From an uncultured Bacteroidota bacterium (GTDB taxonomy: Bacteria > Bacteroidota > Bacteroidia > Bacteroidales > GCA-2748055), in contig CAKZNC010000105.1 of assembly GCA_937129385.1 (NCBI GenBank), positions 1-39,211 on the forward strand: DNA of 39,211 nucleotides, given 5' to 3'. Position 1 is the first letter of the stretch. Every line of letters begins with the position of its first letter. Position numbers and translations under genes: made by a program. This document shows, piece by piece, positions 34,983-39,211 of the stretch. A model generated the notes under the pieces. The model did no database searches and was not told the origin of the DNA. It worked only from the letters and a program-made list of their open reading frames with translations.

Positions 34983-35809
34983 ATGATCCCTGCCTTGGTC
35001 ATCAACACCTCCATCTGATCCCTGTATTCAATCGCTTTTTGCCGGGCTGAGATCTCAAAACGGTTGGTAACATCTGCATAGATAATAGACCGACTAACAT
35101 TTATAAGCATACCGCATGAGTTGTTATACCCATTCAGGAATACCTCTTCCAAATCTCCGCCCTGGGTACCAACACCAGGCACAAGGAGAAAATGATCAGG
35201 AATGATTTTTCGAATGCTTTTTAGCTGATCCGCCTTTGTTGCACCTATTACGAACATGGTGTTATCAACAGTTCCCCAGCTTGCTGCTGTCCTTATTACC
35301 TCTTCATATAAGGGTTTTCCATCCCCGGTCTCCATCTGCTGAAAATCCCTCGACCCGGCATTTGAGGTCAGACCAAGAATTACACTCCATTTATTCTTGA
35401 ATTCCATGTATGGCATGATACTGTCTTTCCCCATGTATGGAGAGAGGGTGACGGCATCGAAATCAAGATTCCTGAAAAAAGCATTTGCATAGAGCGTAGA
35501 TGTATTTCCAATATCTCCTCTTTTGGCATCAGCTATGAGAAAAATATCAGGATAGTTTTCCCTGACGTAATTAATTGTCATCTCCAGGCTCATCCAGCCT
35601 GCAGCTCCAAGGGATTCATAAAACGCCAGGTTGGGTTTGTAAGCCACTGCCAGGTCTTCCGTCGCATCAATAATATGCTTATTGAATTCAAAGACCGGGT
35701 AAGGCTTGTCCAGCAAGAACTTCGGTATCTTATTGAAATCGGTATCCAGACCAACACAAAGAAAGCTGGTCTTTTTCTTGATATTCCTGTACAGATCCGA
35801 TGATGTCAT
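34979..35809 (-). CDS. pyrF: Orotidine 5'-phosphate decarboxylase
   Basis: This 276-residue TIM-barrel enzyme makes UMP from OMP in pyrimidine synthesis. The catalytic Asp-Lys-Asp set is visible in IADAKRGDIGNTS (D94, K96, D99), and the length fits the longer type 2 OMP decarboxylases. Other marks are FLCVGLDTD at the start and LLVPGVGTQGGD near the phosphate site. It is the last gene of the purM-prfA-pyrF unit (15-base gap to prfA) and ends within the stop codon of sucC on the other strand. Confidence 0.96.
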   Translation of the reverse strand: MTSSDLYRNIKKKTSFLCVGLDTDFNKIPKFLLDKPYPVFEFNKHIIDATEDLAVAYKPNLAFYESLGAAGWMSLEMTINYVRENYPDIFLIADAKRGDIGNTSTLYANAFFRNLDFDAVTLSPYMGKDSIMPYMEFKNKWSVILGLTSNAGSRDFQQMETGDGKPLYEEVIRTAASWGTVDNTMFVIGATKADQLKSIRKIIPDHFLLVPGVGTQGGDLEEVFLNGYNNSCGMLINVSRSIIYADVTNRFEISARQKAIEYRDQMEVLMTKAGII

Positions 35810-35824
35810 AGGTGAAAATTTATT

Positions 35825-36913
35825 TTATTCCATACCGTTTTCCTTCAACTTCTCTGCATTCTCCGCCATCTGTAGCTTTTCGGTAATTTCATTGATATCT
35901 CCATCCATCACAGATGAGAGATTGTAGAGTGTAAGATTGATCCTGTGATCGGTAACCCGACCCTGGGGATAATTGTAGGTCCTGATCTTAGCAGAACGGT
36001 CGCCAGAGGATACCATGGTCTTACGCTTACTTGATATCTCATCCATACGTTTCTGATATTCCAGATTGTAAAGCCTTGTCTTCAGCTCTTTCATTGCCTT
36101 GTCCAGGTTCTTCAGTTGAGATTTTTCATCCTGGCACGTAACGACTATTCCAGTGGGAACGTGAGTAAGGCGTATGGCTGAATAGGTCGTATTCACAGAC
36201 TGACCCCCTGGTCCGGATGAACAATACGTATCCTTACGGATGTCTTCCTGTTTGACTTCTACTTCGAAATCTTCTGCTTCAGGTAAAACTGCTACAGTAG
36301 CAGCTGATGTATGAACCCGACCCTGTGTTTCGGTTTGGGGTACCCGCTGCACACGATGAACACCTGATTCATATTTCATAATTCCATAAACACCATTGCC
36401 GGTAATGGACATAATGATCTCCTTGTATCCCCCTACCGTTCCTTCGGTGAAACTGGTGGTAGCCACTTTCCATTTTCTTGATTCGGCAAATTTTAAATAC
36501 AATCGGTACAGGTCACCTGCAAATATACTTGCTTCATCGCCTCCCGTTCCAGCCCTTATCTCGACGATTGCGTCCTTATCATCTTCAGGATCACCAGGGA
36601 TCAGTAACAATTTGATCTTGTCCTCAAGGGGCTCAAGCCGCTCATTTAAAACATCGAGCTCTTCCCGGGCCATCTCTTTCATCTCCGCATCCTTCTCCTC
36701 GGATATGATCTCCCTTGCATCAGCAATATTACTTAACAGGTTTTTATAATCCTTGTAAGCTTCAACGACCGGTTCAAGCTGACTGTATTCTTTATTGAGC
36801 TTGACATATTTATTCATGTCCGAGATGATCTCGGGCTGTGTGATCAATTTCCCAACCTCTTCAAACCTGGATACGATGCCTTCCAGTTTTGTCAATATCA
36901 TATTTTCACTCAT
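35825..36913 (-). CDS. prfA: Peptide chain release factor 1
   Basis: This 362-residue factor ends translation at UAA and UAG. It has the GGQ motif (residues 236-238, in [12 protein letters not shown]) that triggers peptide release. The stop-codon reading motif P-x-T is PQT (192-194), in [20 protein letters not shown], where E. coli has PAT. Domain order and length are normal. It lies between purM (11-base gap) and pyrF. Confidence 0.97.
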   Translation of the reverse strand: MSENMILTKLEGIVSRFEEVGKLITQPEIISDMNKYVKLNKEYSQLEPVVEAYKDYKNLLSNIADAREIISEEKDAEMKEMAREELDVLNERLEPLEDKIKLLLIPGDPEDDKDAIVEIRAGTGGDEASIFAGDLYRLYLKFAESRKWKVATTSFTEGTVGGYKEIIMSITGNGVYGIMKYESGVHRVQRVPQTETQGRVHTSAATVAVLPEAEDFEVEVKQEDIRKDTYCSSGPGGQSVNTTYSAIRLTHVPTGIVVTCQDEKSQLKNLDKAMKELKTRLYNLEYQKRMDEISSKRKTMVSSGDRSAKIRTYNYPQGRVTDHRINLTLYNLSSVMDGDINEITEKLQMAENAEKLKENGME

Positions 36914-36924
36914 CCTCTCACTTA

Positions 36925-38091
36925 TTAGTATTCAAATACACCCTCCCCCGTTTCGATGGTCAACCTTTTTGTTCCGGAAGGTTCAACACGACCGATGATC
37001 TTTGCATCGACGTTATATCTCCCTGCAATCTCGATCATCTGTTGTGCGGAGTCTTGATTGGTATAAATCTCAAACCTGTGTCCCATATTGAAAACCTGGT
37101 ACATCTCCTTCCATGAAGTCCCAGATTCCTCCTTGATCATCCGGAACAACGTAGGTATTTGAAACAAGTTGTCCTTCACCACATGTACCTGATCGGCAAA
37201 ATGCAATACCTTTGTCTGCGCACCCCCGGAACAATGAACCATTGCATGGATTTGATCCCGGTTTGATTTCAATATCTCCGCTGCGATCGGAGCATATGTC
37301 CTGGTCGGCGAGAGAACCAGCTTACCGGCATCGATACCCAGATCCTCGATCACTGAGGTCAGTTTATAAGATCCACTGTATACCAGGTGGTCCGGCACCT
37401 CAGGATCAAATCCTTCCGGGTACTTCTCTGCAAGATAATGCGCAAACACATCATGCCGCGCAGAAGTGAGACCATTACTTCCCATTCCTCCGTTGTATGC
37501 TTGTTCATAGGTCGCCTGTCCATATGAAGAAAACCCAACGATCACATCACCTGGTTGAATCCTCGCTTCGATCACGTCGCTCCTTTTTATCCTCGCGGTA
37601 ACAGTTGAATCCACAATAATCGTGCGTACAAGGTCACCAACATCTGCGGTTTCTCCACCACTGCTGAAAATTGAGATACCCAGATTTCTCAGTTCAGCAA
37701 GAATCTCTTCTGTTCCATTGATAATTGCAGATATCACCTCTCCGGGAATCCTGAGCTTATTCCTGCCTATTGTGGAGCTCAGGACAATATTGTCTGTAAC
37801 TCCAACACATAGCAGGTCATCAAGATTCATGATTATAGCATCCTGCGCGATCCCCTTCCAGACAGAGATATCTCCGGTCTCTTTCCAATAAAGATAAGCC
37901 AGTGATGATTTAGTACCGGCACCATCGGCATGCATTACCATGCAATATTCAGGATCCCGGGTTAAGATATCCGGAATGATTTTACAGAATGCGTTTGGGA
38001 ACAACCCTTTATCCAGACCTTTTAATGCGTTGTGAACATCTGCTTTGGAGGAGGAAACTCCTCGGGCCATGTATCTTGAAGACTCTTTCAT
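36925..38091 (-). CDS. purM: Phosphoribosylformylglycinamidine cyclo-ligase (AIR synthase)
   Basis: This 388-residue enzyme makes aminoimidazole ribotide in purine synthesis. It matches the Bacteroidota form of PurM, with segments [62 protein letters not shown] and [10 protein letters not shown]. The start at 38091 ([16 protein letters not shown]) fits known homologs and sits 20 bases after a TAnnTTTG element on the minus strand. In-frame starts as far as 38220 would begin upstream of that element and are rejected. It is the first gene of the purM-prfA-pyrF unit. Confidence 0.94.
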   Translation of the reverse strand: MKESSRYMARGVSSSKADVHNALKGLDKGLFPNAFCKIIPDILTRDPEYCMVMHADGAGTKSSLAYLYWKETGDISVWKGIAQDAIIMNLDDLLCVGVTDNIVLSSTIGRNKLRIPGEVISAIINGTEEILAELRNLGISIFSSGGETADVGDLVRTIIVDSTVTARIKRSDVIEARIQPGDVIVGFSSYGQATYEQAYNGGMGSNGLTSARHDVFAHYLAEKYPEGFDPEVPDHLVYSGSYKLTSVIEDLGIDAGKLVLSPTRTYAPIAAEILKSNRDQIHAMVHCSGGAQTKVLHFADQVHVVKDNLFQIPTLFRMIKEESGTSWKEMYQVFNMGHRFEIYTNQDSAQQMIEIAGRYNVDAKIIGRVEPSGTKRLTIETGEGVFEY

Positions 38092-38110
38092 CAATTCAGC
38101 TGATTGTGCG

Positions 38111-38118
38111 CAAAAGTA
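38111..38118 (-). promoter_or_regulatory. -7 element for the purM-prfA-pyrF operon
   Basis: On the minus strand the bases read TACTTTTG followed by C, an exact TAnnTTTG, 20 bases before the purM start. The -33 part is weak. Confidence 0.55.
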
Positions 38119-38245
38119 CGAAATTATCAGGAGATAGCACGCGAAAAACTTGTTGCATCGAACCAGGCAGGGGGACATGTTAATCATTCTCCCTGCTGGA
38201 CAACAAATCAGGGGTATCAATGTCAGACAGCTTCAAAACGCAAGC

Positions 38246-39211
38246 CTAATTGGCAGGAATATAATCCGTTGAAAGCACCTTGAATTCTGTACGACGGTTG
38301 ATCTGATGCGCCATTTCCTGCTGCTCGAGAGGCAATTGGTTGATGAAACTCTCAGAAAGCACATCACCGGGCTCAAGGAAATCATACTCCTCAAGGATTA
38401 TCTCGTCGACTACCTTGGGCTGTGACTCGCCGTAACCTTTTGCCTGCAGCCTGTCAGCTGCAATACCCTTAGAGATCAGGTAATCAACAACAGATTGTGC
38501 CCGTTTCTGAGAAAGTTCCTGGTTATCAGCCGGTGCTCCCCTTGAATCGGTATGTGACATCAGCTCTATGGTCACATTGGGATTGTCATTTAAAGTCTCA
38601 ACAAGGTTATCCAGGGATACCATGGATTCTGGTCTCAGATCCCATTTTGCAAAATCGTACAGGATATTTGGAAGCTCAATGGCACGTTCGGTAGAAGCCA
38701 GATAGATGGTCACATCAAAGTCCCTGCTCTGTTCCAGGCCTTTTGTCGATTCCCTGGCCTTATTCCTTAGATAACCATCTTTACCTGCAATAAATACATA
38801 ATCGGTTGAAGGCTTCAACATGAATCGAAAAGTACCTTCCTCTTTGGTAGTGGATTCGATGGTGATCCCGTCACTTCCGACAGCTGTCACCTTTGCTCCT
38901 GTCAGTAACTCATTGTTCCTGTCATCACGGACTTCACCATTTACAGAGAACTCAAGTGGCGGCAAAACAAACGAATATATTTCATCATTGCCCCGCCCCT
39001 TTCTTGATGAGCTAAAAAATCCGCGTTCAACCGCTGCTTCGAAAACGATACCAAAATCATCTTCGATAGAATTGATCGGTGGTTTCAGGTTTTCAACTAC
39101 CCAGTTTCCCGTCTCGTCCTTTCTCGCTTTGAAAATATCCAGACCACCGAGACCTACCCTGCTGTCGGAACTAAAATAGAGAGTCCCGTCGGGATGCACA
39201 TAGGGAAACAG
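38246..39211 (-). CDS. OmpA-family protein with WD40-like and CarboxypepD_reg parts (PorE-like), 5' part outside window
   Basis: Only the C-terminal 321 residues are visible; the frame runs open to the window edge. It starts within a PD40/WD40-like propeller blade (FPYVHPDGTLYFSSDSRVG, then FFSSSRKGRGNDEIY). A CarboxypepD_reg-like domain follows (FSVNGEVRDDRNNELLTGAKV), and then an OmpA-like peptidoglycan-binding domain (ILYDFAKWDLRPES, SHTDSRGAPADNQELSQKRAQSVVDYL, ending NRRTEFKVLSTDY). This order is the same as in PorE of the type IX secretion system and related Bacteroidota proteins. Without the N-terminal TPR part, assignment to PorE itself is uncertain. Confidence 0.88.
   Translation of the reverse strand: MFPYVHPDGTLYFSSDSRVGLGGLDIFKARKDETGNWVVENLKPPINSIEDDFGIVFEAAVERGFFSSSRKGRGNDEIYSFVLPPLEFSVNGEVRDDRNNELLTGAKVTAVGSDGITIESTTKEEGTFRFMLKPSTDYVFIAGKDGYLRNKARESTKGLEQSRDFDVTIYLASTERAIELPNILYDFAKWDLRPESMVSLDNLVETLNDNPNVTIELMSHTDSRGAPADNQELSQKRAQSVVDYLISKGIAADRLQAKGYGESQPKVVDEIILEEYDFLEPGDVLSESFINQLPLEQQEMAHQINRRTEFKVLSTDYIPAN

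Noticed and set aside
1-39211. CRISPR arrays, insertion sequences, prophage genes, tRNA or rRNA genes
   Set aside because: No regularly spaced repeats, transposase or integrase motifs, cloverleaf genes or rRNA segments were recognised on either strand.

Overview
The window looks like a chromosomal segment of a member of the Bacteroidota, probably a free-living or anaerobic Bacteroidales/Marinilabiliales-type organism. The evidence is the gene families (DUF4294, DUF2851, DUF5777, DUF6786, a large TonB-dependent receptor with an N-terminal CarboxypepD_reg domain, a PorE-like OmpA protein), many SPII lipoproteins, and repeated TAnnTTTG -7 promoter elements close upstream of genes. Genes are dense on both strands. 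No rRNA, tRNA, CRISPR, insertion sequence or phage gene was seen, so this is mostly housekeeping DNA with a few accessory modules.

Layout. 1-1923: 3' part of gcvP (glycine decarboxylase), ending in a strong terminator. 2022-2369 (-): a short SSB. 2786-6147: a five-gene redox operon (mono-heme c lipoprotein, DUF5777 beta-barrel, seven-heme membrane-anchored cytochrome c, di-heme-type cytochrome b, small soluble cytochrome c), closed by a terminator. 6432-10056: a three-subunit biotin-dependent acyl-CoA carboxylase, probably propionyl-CoA carboxylase. 10082-10642 (-): thpR. 10714-12013: elbB and a DUF4294 gene. 12280-16487: a beta-helix-like lipoprotein followed by a TonB-dependent receptor, with overlapping hairpins between them. 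16546-16914 (-): a lone CarboxypepD_reg protein. 17094-17797: two CDGSH iron-sulfur proteins. 17853-19100: arginine deiminase. 19120-19896 (-): a P4-type acid phosphatase lipoprotein. 20110-22408: DUF2851 and a K+ channel with an RCK domain. 22565-25165: rpsO and pnp. 25396-27504: prolyl oligopeptidase lipoprotein. 27595-28230: deoxynucleoside kinase. 28345-30054: a TPR/OmpA-like lipoprotein. 30135-33702 (-): trmH, DUF6786 lipoprotein and fucI. 33795-34982: sucC. 34979-38091 (-): purM-prfA-pyrF. 38246-39211 (-): C-terminal part of an OmpA-family, PorE-like protein.

How the genes fit together. Central carbon metabolism is represented by glycine cleavage, acyl-CoA carboxylase and succinyl-CoA synthetase. 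Nucleotide supply is represented by purM, pyrF and the deoxynucleoside kinase, and RNA/translation by rpsO, pnp, prfA, trmH and thpR. The envelope is represented by the receptor pair, several lipoproteins and the OmpA protein. The most unusual unit is the 2786-6147 redox operon. It contains predicted inner-membrane, periplasmic and outer-membrane electron carriers plus an outer-membrane barrel but no recognisable catalytic reductase, so it could be an electron conduit across the envelope. That role is inference.
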